The translations under genes were made by a program, and so were the position numbers. Under the pieces are notes generated by a model. It was given only the letters and a program-made list of their open reading frames with translations, was not told the origin of the DNA and made no database searches. From NCBI GenBank assembly GCA_964507305.1, contig CAZDPQ010000027.1, positions 1-26,120 of the forward strand: a DNA stretch of 26,120 nt, written 5' to 3'. This document shows, one piece after another, positions 1-7,602 of the stretch. The stretch's first letter is position 1, and each line of letters begins with the position of its first letter. This DNA is from JAQVYV01 sp964507305. GTDB lineage: Bacteria > Bacillota > Clostridia > Saccharofermentanales > UBA5734.

Positions 1-1
1 A

Positions 2-835
2 GTGTTTTTCTTCAGCGGAGAAGGCGGCAAATGCATCGCCAATTTCCAGTACCTTTACAACAACAACTGGAACACCCCGGCATCCGTAGGCAGCTGGACG
101 ACCGGACTCGGCGGCAAATTCTACTTCGAAGTCAAGCAGACCTCCGCCACCAACGTTCATGTCAAGCTCACCGCGATCGGCCCGGACACCGCGCTGATCG
201 ACCAGGATGTGGCGATGGACAGCGGCGCGATCGACCTGCTCAAGAACTACGGCGTCGCGACACGCACCGGCTTTGAGGGATTCACCGTGCCCGCCGGCGA
301 GACCTGGGACGATCCGTACGATTTCTTCCATGTTCCCCAGCAGGCCATTGAAGCCAAGGATTCCGGTTCCGGCAACGGCAATGACGTATATGGGATCTGG
401 AATACCTCCACGCCGCTGACAGGCAACTGGACAGCTTCCGCCAAGGTGACCTTCGACGCCGCGCAGGGCGACGATGTCGGCCAGAAAGCATCCATTCTCC
501 TCGGGGACGACACCGATTATGAAGCAGGCCCACAGCTTGTCGTCATATTGGAAGTCTTCTATTTCAACGGCGAAGGCGGTAAATGCATCGCCAACTACCA
601 GATCCTTTACAACGGCAACTGGTCTACCCCGGCGTCCGTTGGGAGCTGGACGACCGGACTCGGCAACGAATTTTATTTTGAAATCGCCAAGACCTCCGAG
701 ACCGGTGTCCATGTCATACTGAAGGCCGTCGAGCCCGATACGAACCTGATCGATCAGGATGTCGCCATGGAAGGCTCCCTGGCCCTTGTGAAGAACTACG
801 GCGTCGCGACCCGCACCGGTTTCGAGACATTCACC
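2..835 (+). repeat. Tandem protein-coding repeat, 552-bp period
   Basis: Bases 2-286 and 554-835 encode the same roughly 95-residue block. They are separated by a 267-base stretch, so the unit is 552 bp (184 codons). The second copy is one codon shorter, in the segment after DQDVAM. DNA similarity is clear but diverged, so this is an old duplication. More copies may lie upstream of the window. Confidence 0.85.
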
Positions 836-1030
836 GAAATGATGCCCTTCACGGAAGCGCCGGTTGCGACCCCCACCGAAGAAGCCACCCCGACCGTAGA
901 GGCTACTCCGACCGAAGCAGGCAGCCCTCAGACCGGTGATGCTTCCGGATCGTACGCGCTGATCGTCCTGGCTGTTGCCGCAGCAGCGGCCGCGGCCATG
1001 ACAGCCGGCAGGAAAATCTTCGCGAAATGA
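2..1030 (+). CDS. Sortase-anchored surface protein with tandem repeats (5' end cut by window)
   Basis: This is the C-terminal part of a cell-wall protein. The reading frame is open to the first base, and the first visible codons already lie inside a repeat, so the true start is upstream. A block at residues 1-95 recurs at residues 185-278, about 70% identical by eye, on a 184-residue period. Shared words include GEGGKCIAN, TPASVGSWTTGLG, LIDQDVAM and KNYGVATRTGFE. The repeats look beta-rich, like a concanavalin-type lectin or glycan-binding fold, but I cannot name a family. A Thr-Pro-Glu linker (TPTEEATPTVEATPTEA) follows. The C-terminus is a sortase signal: SPQTG at codons 923-937, an Ala/Val/Leu membrane stretch, then GRKIFAK. 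This implies export and covalent attachment to peptidoglycan. The anchor is secure; the function of the repeats is unknown. Confidence 0.85.
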   Translation: MFFFSGEGGKCIANFQYLYNNNWNTPASVGSWTTGLGGKFYFEVKQTSATNVHVKLTAIGPDTALIDQDVAMDSGAIDLLKNYGVATRTGFEGFTVPAGETWDDPYDFFHVPQQAIEAKDSGSGNGNDVYGIWNTSTPLTGNWTASAKVTFDAAQGDDVGQKASILLGDDTDYEAGPQLVVILEVFYFNGEGGKCIANYQILYNGNWSTPASVGSWTTGLGNEFYFEIAKTSETGVHVILKAVEPDTNLIDQDVAMEGSLALVKNYGVATRTGFETFTEMMPFTEAPVATPTEEATPTVEATPTEAGSPQTGDASGSYALIVLAVAAAAAAAMTAGRKIFAK

Positions 1031-1042
1031 CAGGCAGCCTTT

Positions 1043-1068
1043 GTCCGCCGGACTTGCCGGACTTTTTT
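1043..1068 (+). terminator. Possible rho-independent terminator after the sortase substrate
   Basis: A short stem GTCCG/CGGAC with a 10-base loop is followed directly by six T residues, 13 bases after the stop codon. The stem is only 5 bp, so efficiency is doubtful and readthrough into the next gene is plausible. Confidence 0.45.
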
Positions 1069-1078
1069 CACGGAACAT

Positions 1079-1110
1079 GCGCAGGGCATCGCGGAAGCGC
1101 TGCCCTGCGC
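1079..1110 (+). other. Strong intergenic hairpin with GGAA tetraloop
   Basis: Arms GCGCAGGGCA (1079-1088) and TGCCCTGCGC (1101-1110) pair perfectly over 10 bp. Inside, after one T/C mismatch, three more pairs close a GGAA tetraloop at 1093-1096. No T-run follows. It lies 40 bases before the next start codon and could stabilise or separate transcripts. Confidence 0.6.
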
Positions 1111-1149
1111 GCCCATCTTCATGAATGAGAGACAGGAAAGGAAGTACAT

Positions 1150-2109
1150 ATGAGAAAACACAGGATATTCTATTCATGGCTCGCCGCCATCACCGCGTGC
1201 CTTCTGTCCCTGACCATGTTCGGCTGCGCCTCCGTGACACCGACGGTGTCGGAGTCCGAATCCGCCGGCGTGACGTCGGAACCCGAGCCGACGATGTCGG
1301 AGTCTCAGGAAGCCTCTTCCGAAGTGGTTTCCGAAGCCGCAAGCTCGGAAGAAGCCTCATCCGCGGCAGGTTCGTCTTCCACAGCCGCTTCCCAGAGCAA
1401 GGTCTCTTCCGCTGCATCGTCCGCGGCGGCATCATCCTCCGCGTCCAGCTCCATTACCTGGACTCTCCCGACATCCGTGGATATGAACCTCGGGGCGCTC
1501 CCGACCGTTTCCGATCCGCCGGTCGGCGATGAAGGCCATCTTACTGCGGACGGCAAATGGTATATCAACAACCTTGTCACCATGTCGGGCGACCGGATCA
1601 TCGTCAACGCCAACGGCGAGCACGGGATCGCGTTCTATGTGGCGCAGGGCCTCGGCGACGCGTGGAACATTTCCGCGACGCTGCGGATGATCAAGCGGTA
1701 CCCCGAGGACCAGCCGACCTGCGGCAGGCTTTTTGTCCGCGATGTATACGGCAACGAAGTCTTCATTTTCACCCTGAGCTATGTCAACAACTCGGTGGAG
1801 ATCGTGCTCCAGGTCCTTGACCGTGTATGGAAGACCCTCATCACCACGGACGGATGGAAAGACACCTCCTCGACCGTCTTCTCCTACGGGCTGCGCCGCG
1901 AAGCCGGCAGCAACAAGCTGAGCGTCTATGTGCTGGGCGACAAGGGCATGCTGATGGACAAGACCTGCCCGATCAGCCTGTCGGACACCATCCTGGCCAA
2001 GGCCGCGGTTGCCGGGTTCGGCACGTATTCGAGCGCCGTGGAGTATTCCCACATGCTGGTCATCGGGAACGGACCCAAGAATGTCGACTATCCGCAGCCT
2101 CAGGAATGA
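1150..2109 (+). CDS. Lipoprotein with Ser/Ala-rich linker and beta-rich C-terminal domain
   Basis: A 319-residue exported lipoprotein of unknown function. The N-terminus has a basic start, a hydrophobic stretch and a lipobox-like LTMFGC with Cys26 as the lipidated residue. Residues about 30-100 are low-complexity Ser/Glu, then Ser/Ala, a typical wall-spanning spacer. Residues about 120-315 form a beta-rich domain (GKWYINNL, DAWNISATLRM, FIFTLSYVNNSVEIVLQV, YGLRREAGSNKLSVYVLG). Its layout resembles the repeats of the preceding protein and the N-terminal domain of the SGNH protein at 7603-10146, suggesting a concanavalin-like glycan-binding fold; this is inference. The ATG follows GGAAAGGAAG at a good distance. 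The next gene begins 51 bases downstream on the same strand with its own ribosome binding site, so the two are probably co-transcribed. Confidence 0.8.
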   Translation: MRKHRIFYSWLAAITACLLSLTMFGCASVTPTVSESESAGVTSEPEPTMSESQEASSEVVSEAASSEEASSAAGSSSTAASQSKVSSAASSAAASSSASSSITWTLPTSVDMNLGALPTVSDPPVGDEGHLTADGKWYINNLVTMSGDRIIVNANGEHGIAFYVAQGLGDAWNISATLRMIKRYPEDQPTCGRLFVRDVYGNEVFIFTLSYVNNSVEIVLQVLDRVWKTLITTDGWKDTSSTVFSYGLRREAGSNKLSVYVLGDKGMLMDKTCPISLSDTILAKAAVAGFGTYSSAVEYSHMLVIGNGPKNVDYPQPQE

Positions 2110-2160
2110 CCGGCCGGGACGATCCCGGAGACGCGTCGACTCATCAAGGAGAGTGAATCT

Positions 2161-3798
2161 ATGAAAAAAATCGCAGTCATCGCATTGTTCCTCGCGCTGG
2201 TGTTCAGCGTGATCAGCTGCAGCAATACCGGCACCCCCAGCGGCGCCGACAGCGAAGGCCCGTATGGCAAGTATGACACCGCCGTGAATTTCACGACGAT
2301 CCGCCACGCCTTCGCGAACCCCAACGCTCCGGAAGGCATGACCATGGAGGACAACCCCTACGCGGATGTCCTGAAAGAAAAACTCAACGTGACGTACACC
2401 GTCAACTGGACGGCCGAAAACTACAATGAGAAGCTTTCCATGGATATCATCTCCGGCGTCCTGCCCGACATTTTCTATGTCGACGACTACCTCATGTACA
2501 AGCAGCTGGTGCAGAACGACATGCTGGAAGACCTGACAGACTATTATGACCAATACCTCAGCGACAGGCTGAAAGAGATCTATGATTCCTACGGCGAAGA
2601 CATCTTCACCCCCGTCACGGAGAACGGCAGGCTGATGGCGCTGCCCGGAACGAACAACGGCTACCAGGAAACACTGCTGTGGGTGCGCAAGGACTGGCTC
2701 GACATGCTCGGCCTGCAGCCGCCTAAAACGCTCGACGAAATCATCAATGTAGCCCGCGCGTTCATCGAGCAGGATCCCGGCGGGAACGGCCCCGGCAATA
2801 CGGTCGGCATCAACATCAACCGCGAGCACTGTTTTGACGGCTACCGCAACTCCTTCGGCCTGGAGCCGATCGGCGCTTTGTACGGCGTCTATCCCAAAGC
2901 CTTCCTGAAGGATGAGAACGGCGAGATCTATTACGGTTCCGTGGATCCCCAGTACAAGGTCGTCCTGTCCAAAGTGCGCGACATGATCACCTCCGGGATC
3001 ATTGACATCAAGAGCTTCGACCAGGGCTGGGAAGAGATCTGGGGCAACGTCCTGACCGGCAAGTGCGGCCTGTTCTTCTTCCCGTGGTCCTATCCGTACG
3101 GGAATCAGGCTTTCATCGAGAACAACCCGCGCGGCGAGCTGATCTGCTACCCTGCCCCGCTCAACGACAAGGGCGAATTCAATTACCTTTCCTGCGCCCC
3201 CACGGTCGATTTCATGTGCGTGCGCAAGGGGTACGAGCATCCCGAAGTCCTGTTCAAGACGATCAATGTCACCCAGGACATGATGGGCGGCATCGACAAG
3301 GATTCCTATGAGCTTCTCAAGCCCGTACGCGACGCCGGAACGGACTGGACCTACCTGATCCCGACCGGGCGCTACGCCTGCAGGCTCAACAATGCAGTCC
3401 CGGAAGGCGGACGCAAGCTCCGGGCCTATATCGACGAAGGGACCGTTCCGGATGACATCACCGAAGGAACGCTGGAGTCGTGGGATCTGGCCAAAGCCTG
3501 GGCGGGCGGCGACCGGGAGAATCCTCTCGGATGGGTGACATATACCAACACCTACATGGCTGCCATCCAGGAAGATCAGCCGGAGTGCCACGCGGTCATC
3601 CCCGCCTTCTACTACAAGACGGAGGGCATGCTGGATGTGTGGGCTTACCTGCAGTCCAGCGAGGACGCCATGGTCCGCGAGATCCTCATGGGGACCCAGC
3701 CGATCGAATATTTCGACCAGTTCGTCCAGGACTGGAAGGATGCGGGCGGCCTGGATATCCTGGAGGAAGTCAAACAGATCACCGCGAACAACAACTGA
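2161..3798 (+). CDS. ABC transporter extracellular solute-binding lipoprotein (family 1, LplA/LipO-like)
   Basis: A 545-residue substrate-binding lipoprotein of the large type used for oligosaccharides or complex sugars in Bacillota. The signal peptide ends in VISC, with Cys20 as the lipid anchor. Family features include NPYADVLKEKLNV, SGVLPDIFYVDD, LLWVRKDWLDMLGLQPPKTLDEI and a C-terminal FDQFVQDWKDAGG helix. The length is usual for the family. AAGGAGAG at 2146-2153 sets the start. It should deliver substrate to two membrane permeases and an ATPase, but none is encoded in this window; downstream there is a terminator and a convergent regulator. It may be an orphan binding protein, or its permeases may lie upstream or elsewhere. 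The substrate cannot be read from sequence; the neighbouring AraR-type regulator suggests a sugar. Confidence 0.9.
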   Translation: MKKIAVIALFLALVFSVISCSNTGTPSGADSEGPYGKYDTAVNFTTIRHAFANPNAPEGMTMEDNPYADVLKEKLNVTYTVNWTAENYNEKLSMDIISGVLPDIFYVDDYLMYKQLVQNDMLEDLTDYYDQYLSDRLKEIYDSYGEDIFTPVTENGRLMALPGTNNGYQETLLWVRKDWLDMLGLQPPKTLDEIINVARAFIEQDPGGNGPGNTVGININREHCFDGYRNSFGLEPIGALYGVYPKAFLKDENGEIYYGSVDPQYKVVLSKVRDMITSGIIDIKSFDQGWEEIWGNVLTGKCGLFFFPWSYPYGNQAFIENNPRGELICYPAPLNDKGEFNYLSCAPTVDFMCVRKGYEHPEVLFKTINVTQDMMGGIDKDSYELLKPVRDAGTDWTYLIPTGRYACRLNNAVPEGGRKLRAYIDEGTVPDDITEGTLESWDLAKAWAGGDRENPLGWVTYTNTYMAAIQEDQPECHAVIPAFYYKTEGMLDVWAYLQSSEDAMVREILMGTQPIEYFDQFVQDWKDAGGLDILEEVKQITANNN

Positions 3799-3827
3799 TT
3801 TTACACAAGCATTTCCGCAAAGACGGA

Positions 3828-3871
3828 AAAGGGGCTGTTTCACCGGCGCGTGCCGGCGGAACAGCCCCTTT
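3828..3871. terminator. Bidirectional rho-independent terminator between convergent genes
   Basis: Arms AAAGGGGCTGTTTC (3828-3841) and GGAACAGCCCCTTT (3858-3871) pair over 14 positions with one G-U, and an inner CCGGC/GCCGG extends the stem. Read on plus, it ends in TTTCAT after the solute-binding gene. Read on minus, it ends in CCCCTTTTCC after the regulator gene. Confidence 0.85.
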
Positions 3872-3903
3872 CATCATCCTGCGGCAAAGCCCGCTGCCGG
3901 CTC

Positions 3904-5013
3904 TCAGATCGGCCGGGTGCTGGTCCCTTCGATCAACTCCGTCTCGACCGTGATCCGCCGGGAAGTGTTTTCTCCATTCATGGCCTGGATCAGCAGGCGG
4001 CACGAGATTTTTCCGATCTCGAACTCATTCTGCCGGATATGGGTGTAATATTTTTTTACAAACGGAGATTCCGGTTCGTCAAAGCACGCGAGCGACAGGT
4101 CTTCGGGAACGCTCATGCCGAGCTCCTCCAGTGTCGTCTTCACAACGGAAGCGATGTTGTGGTCGGCGGCGACGGCTGCGGTGATTTTGCGGTTGTTGCC
4201 GAAAAAAGCCTTCAGCTTCCCGATGTCTTCGCGGATGATCTCGGGCGTGGCGTTGCCGGGCATCGTGCAGCGCAGGTCCAGGTATATGTTCCCGGGATAC
4301 ATGGAGATTTTCCGGTCGGCATAGGCGTTGATAAATCCGTCGCGCCGCTCCAGAATGGCCGAAGTCGTTGCGATCGAGGAAATGAACGCGATGTTCGTAT
4401 GGCCCAGCGTAAAAAGGTATTCCACCAGCTTCTTGCAGGCATTCCGGTTATCGCTTCCGACATAGGGGACCGACAGCCCATTGAGGTAAATGTCTGCCAG
4501 CACGATGGGATATCCCAGGATCGCCTGGCGGAGGATCGTGGGATTGTAGCTGCTGCCGTGCACCGGCATGATGATGATCCCCTTCACTCCGTTGGCGATC
4601 AGCTGCTCGACCCCGTGATGCTCATCCTCCTGGGATGCATAACCCATATGCAGCAGGATCGAATGGCCGTTCGACGAAGCCTCCGCCTGCACGCCTTTCA
4701 GGAATTTGATCCCGAACGCGGCGGAAATGTCGCTCATCATCACGCCGATGAGCTTTCCGCCGGAGGGATACGCTTTCCTGTCCTGGCCGGCAGAGACCGG
4801 CTTTTCGTTGATGAAGGTGCCCTTGCCGGATATGCGCGTGATGAGTCCGTTGTCCGTCAGCATTTTCATCGCCTTGCGGACCGTGATGCGGCTGACATCG
4901 AACTGTTCCGCGATCTCAAGCTCGGTCGGCAGTTTTTCGCCGGGCTTCAGCTCCGATCCGATGATGGCATTCGCGTAATGCTCATAAATCACCATGTACA
5001 TCGTCTTTTTCAC
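3904..5013 (-). CDS. GntR-family N-domain / LacI-type sugar-binding transcriptional regulator (AraR-like)
   Basis: A 369-residue cytoplasmic regulator. Residues 1-72 are a GntR winged helix (PGEKLPTELEIAEQFDVSRITVRKAMKML, wing SGKGTFI). Residues about 85-369 are a periplasmic-binding-protein-like ligand domain (KLIGVMMSDISAAFG, GVKGIIIMPVHGSS, GYPIVLADIYL, VGSDNRNACKKLVEYL, HTNIAFISS). This two-part plan and length match AraR-type sugar-responsive repressors. The start is GTG, preceded by AGGAG at 5023-5027 with 9-base spacing; the next in-frame Met (MYMVIYEHY) lies inside the conserved N-terminus. It converges on the solute-binding gene and is an obvious candidate to control it or the operon at 5294-13724. 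The effector is not known. Confidence 0.92.
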   Translation of the reverse strand: MKKTMYMVIYEHYANAIIGSELKPGEKLPTELEIAEQFDVSRITVRKAMKMLTDNGLITRISGKGTFINEKPVSAGQDRKAYPSGGKLIGVMMSDISAAFGIKFLKGVQAEASSNGHSILLHMGYASQEDEHHGVEQLIANGVKGIIIMPVHGSSYNPTILRQAILGYPIVLADIYLNGLSVPYVGSDNRNACKKLVEYLFTLGHTNIAFISSIATTSAILERRDGFINAYADRKISMYPGNIYLDLRCTMPGNATPEIIREDIGKLKAFFGNNRKITAAVAADHNIASVVKTTLEELGMSVPEDLSLACFDEPESPFVKKYYTHIRQNEFEIGKISCRLLIQAMNGENTSRRITVETELIEGTSTRPI

Positions 5014-5129
5014 TGCCGCTCACTCCTGTCCGGCCCTGCCGAGGGGCTCAAATGTCCTATCCGCCGCCAATCGGGGCCCGCGGATCCCGGATCCCGCGCA
5101 AAGGCGCTGTGGCGTTTTTTGATAGTACC

Positions 5130-5158
5130 ATTCTATAGCCGGAGCATGATAAAGACAA
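5130..5158 (-). promoter_or_regulatory. Predicted sigma-A promoter of the GntR/LacI regulator
   Basis: On the minus strand TTGTCT (5158-5153) and TAGAAT (5135-5130) are separated by 17 bases, with 4/6 and 5/6 matches to consensus. It sits at the edge of the only strongly AT-rich patch in this part of the window (about 5150-5215). The rest of the 280-base gap 5014-5293 holds GC-rich hairpins and no gene. Confidence 0.5.
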
Positions 5159-5225
5159 TAGCTAAGTATTATAAAAAATATAATGATATATATGTAATAT
5201 GCATACAAAACGGCAAAGCAGCGGA

Positions 5226-5278
5226 CGCCGGCGCCCGGCGCAAAGCGCAGGCGGCCTGCGCGTCCCTCCGGCAGGCCG
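5226..5278 (-). terminator. Pair of GC hairpins after the FAD oxidoreductase gene
   Basis: CGGCCTGC/GCAGGCCG (5252-5259 with 5271-5278) and CGCCGG/CCGGCG (5226-5231 with 5235-5240) lie 16-68 bases past the stop codon at 5294. No clean T-run follows; only short T tracts appear. They may end the long minus-strand operon. Confidence 0.3.
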
Positions 5279-5293
5279 GGCAGCGATCCGGTC

Positions 5294-7600
5294 TCAATAC
5301 ACCCGCACCTCATAGACCGCGGCGGGGGTCTCCTCGTCCCAGACGCGCCGGATGAGGATCCGAAGGCGCCCGGAAGTCACAGGCGCGAATGTGTGCCTGC
5401 GGAAACGGCGGAAATTGTCCGTAACGTCGCACAGCGTTTCCCAGCGGCCATCGATGAACGCCTCGATCCGGTAATCCCGGACGAGCCGCGGGGACACCTT
5501 TTTCCCGCTGTCCAGCGGCATCTCGCGGTAGGTCCTCTCCAGCGTATCGAACGTGATCTGCACCCGGGAAAACCGCTGCAGGGTCTCCCAGGAAAACTCC
5601 AGGAACTGCGGTTCCTTCCCATGCGCGTCCGCCATCCATCCGTGGAACGGATTGTTGGAAAAGCGCCGGCTGACCCCGTCAATGACATTGGCGGCTTCGC
5701 CGTACGGCAGACGGGGCATGATCGAGAAGACCGGGCTGTCTCCGAAAGCCGTGTATCCGCCATCCCCTTCCTCCACTCTCCGGCAGCAGGCGCAGAAGCG
5801 ATTGCCGGCTGCCATGCGGACGTCCGGTCCGGCATGCAGGAGGATCACGTACCGTTCTTCGTCCGACGTCTCATCCTTGGGCAGAAGCTGTGTGTGAAAC
5901 GGAAACTCCAGGTGGTTCCGGCCCGGCTTCAGCCTGGCGGAAATGCTGCGGATCTCGCGGAAAATGCCGGCGTCGTTGTTGTCAGCCCATTCGACCTCGT
6001 TGACCGCTTTTTCATACGGGAATCCCTTCTGAACAGTGCCCACATCCTTAAACTGCCATTTCTGAGGATACGCCCTTTCCAGAAGCACCGTGCGGACAGT
6101 CACGGTCCGGCTTCCCGTATTGTCGAGCAGAAAACGCGCGCTTTCGAGCCTTTCCGGAAAATCCCAGAGCATGACACCCATCGGCTTGTCCATCGCGATC
6201 CATTTTTCCGCTTGGTCCTCTCCCCAGGCGCGCTCGGAAGATGCGGTCACCGCAGCCGAGCGCGCAAGGTCGAGGGGGTCTTCGTTTTTCGCCCCCGGAA
6301 TCGACGCGTCCTCCGAAAGCAGCAGCTGCCGCAGTTCGCCGATATGGCTCCGTCCGATCTCCGCCGGGGAGACTCCGTACTTTTTCATCAGCGCCGCCGC
6401 GCAGCCGGCCGCCTGGCCGATCGCGGACAGAGTCCTCTGCAACCGGACCGTGCCGTGCGCCATGTGCGAAACGCTCAGCAGCCGGGACGCGAAAAGCAGG
6501 TTGCCGACATCCCGGGAATAGATGCACCGGTAGGGGATGGTGTAGATCGGCGGGACTCCGTAATAGACGATCTTCACATATTCGGGGCTGCCCTCGCGCG
6601 GGTAGTGGATGTCTTCCGCAAAGCCGCCGTATGCGATCGCATCGTCAAAGACCCGGCCGCTTTCCACATCATTCTGCGTCAGGGTATAGTCTCCGAAAAA
6701 GCGCCGGCTCTCCCGTTTCAGGACCCTCGGTCCGACCCAGAGCAGTTCCCAGTTCCGCGACGCCTCGGCGTATTTTTCATTTTTCACATAATTCCAGGCA
6801 CTGAACAGAAGTCTGCGAGCCGTGCGGAAGATCTCCGCCTCGTCGAGGATGGTGTCGAGCTGGCCGCCCGTTTCAGTAGGGAAAAAATAGTACAGGTCAT
6901 CCTTCGGGCCGGGCGAGAAGACCGGATAGCTGCCGTAGCCGGGGAAAAACGGCGGGGTCCCGGCCGGGGGGATGAACTCGACGGGCTTGTCCGTCTTTCG
7001 GACGATCGCGACCAGGCTGCTGCCCATCGTGATCCTGTCGGCTTGCGCGGGCGCGCACCGCTCCCCGTACTCGCTTTTCGCTTCGCGCCCCATGCGGTGC
7101 GCCGCGCCTGCGAGCGCGGAGATGGTCCCGTCGCCCGACGCGTCGATCACGGCGCACCGGATCGCTACGGAGCGTGTCGTATAGGTCCCCGTATCCTCGA
7201 GGATCACCCGGCGGATCCGCCGGTCCTCCATGACGGGTTCCCGCGCGTAATGGCTGCGAAGGACCAGGACGCCGGCTTCCGAAAGCATGTCGTCCAGGAC
7301 CTGGTCCCACAGGGGGCTTGTGTTGTAGTGAAGGTCCGCCGACGCGGTCTTTGCCCGCATCCAGGCGGCGCGTTCCGTGATTTCTTCGATGATCCCCGTT
7401 TCCGCCGCATACGGGTGAAAACGATGCGCCCCCGACGGATGCACGCCGCCGTCAGGGCCTGAATTCCCGCCCAGCACCAGGCTTTTCTCCGCGAGGACCG
7501 TATCCGCGCCGAGTCTTGCGGACTGGATCGACGCGCAGATCCCCGCGAGGCCTGCGCCGATCACGAGGACATCCGTCTCCAGTTCCGTCTGTGCTCTCAT
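5294..7600 (-). CDS. FAD-dependent oxidoreductase (FAD_oxidored type) with C-terminal discoidin-like domain
   Basis: A 768-residue protein without a signal peptide, so cytoplasmic. The N-terminus is a dinucleotide fold (VLVIGAGLAGICAS, GAGLAG at residues 15-20, then Glu38) followed by LGGNSGPDGG, as in the FAD_oxidored family. VIDASGDGTISALAGA and NLLFASRLLSVSHMAHGTVRLQ are the usual second and third FAD-contact blocks. After about residue 450 comes a beta-rich region. The last about 130 residues (FSRVQITFDTLE, RDYRIEAFIDGRWETLCDV, SGRLRILIRRVWDEE) look like a coagulation-factor 5/8 C-type carbohydrate-binding fold. The start at 7600 is chosen because GGAGG at 7608-7612 lies 7 bases upstream; a TTG two codons earlier is less likely. 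The start is 2 bases from the preceding stop. It is the last gene of the operon. The substrate is unknown; an oxidised sugar or sugar derivative is a guess. Confidence 0.85.
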   Translation of the reverse strand: MRAQTELETDVLVIGAGLAGICASIQSARLGADTVLAEKSLVLGGNSGPDGGVHPSGAHRFHPYAAETGIIEEITERAAWMRAKTASADLHYNTSPLWDQVLDDMLSEAGVLVLRSHYAREPVMEDRRIRRVILEDTGTYTTRSVAIRCAVIDASGDGTISALAGAAHRMGREAKSEYGERCAPAQADRITMGSSLVAIVRKTDKPVEFIPPAGTPPFFPGYGSYPVFSPGPKDDLYYFFPTETGGQLDTILDEAEIFRTARRLLFSAWNYVKNEKYAEASRNWELLWVGPRVLKRESRRFFGDYTLTQNDVESGRVFDDAIAYGGFAEDIHYPREGSPEYVKIVYYGVPPIYTIPYRCIYSRDVGNLLFASRLLSVSHMAHGTVRLQRTLSAIGQAAGCAAALMKKYGVSPAEIGRSHIGELRQLLLSEDASIPGAKNEDPLDLARSAAVTASSERAWGEDQAEKWIAMDKPMGVMLWDFPERLESARFLLDNTGSRTVTVRTVLLERAYPQKWQFKDVGTVQKGFPYEKAVNEVEWADNNDAGIFREIRSISARLKPGRNHLEFPFHTQLLPKDETSDEERYVILLHAGPDVRMAAGNRFCACCRRVEEGDGGYTAFGDSPVFSIMPRLPYGEAANVIDGVSRRFSNNPFHGWMADAHGKEPQFLEFSWETLQRFSRVQITFDTLERTYREMPLDSGKKVSPRLVRDYRIEAFIDGRWETLCDVTDNFRRFRRHTFAPVTSGRLRILIRRVWDEETPAAVYEVRVY

Positions 7601-7602
7601 CG

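Noticed and set aside
1432..3843. 803-codon open frame antisense to the lipoprotein and solute-binding genes
   Set aside because: No ribosome site, no recognisable domain, and it exactly mirrors two well-supported genes. In high-GC coding DNA with strong third-position bias, long antisense frames are expected.
5150..5215. AT-rich patch as a replication origin or mobile-element scar
   Set aside because: No repeated boxes, no terminal inverted repeats and no target duplication are visible; a promoter region explains it better.
3850..5355. 501-codon plus-strand frame across the GntR/LacI regulator
   Set aside because: It starts inside the terminator hairpin and mirrors the regulator; no motif or start signal supports it.
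5393..7462. 689-codon plus-strand frame across the FAD oxidoreductase
   Set aside because: It is antisense to a gene with clear FAD-binding motifs, lacks family motifs and is rich in Arg/Pro/His, as codon-bias shadows are.
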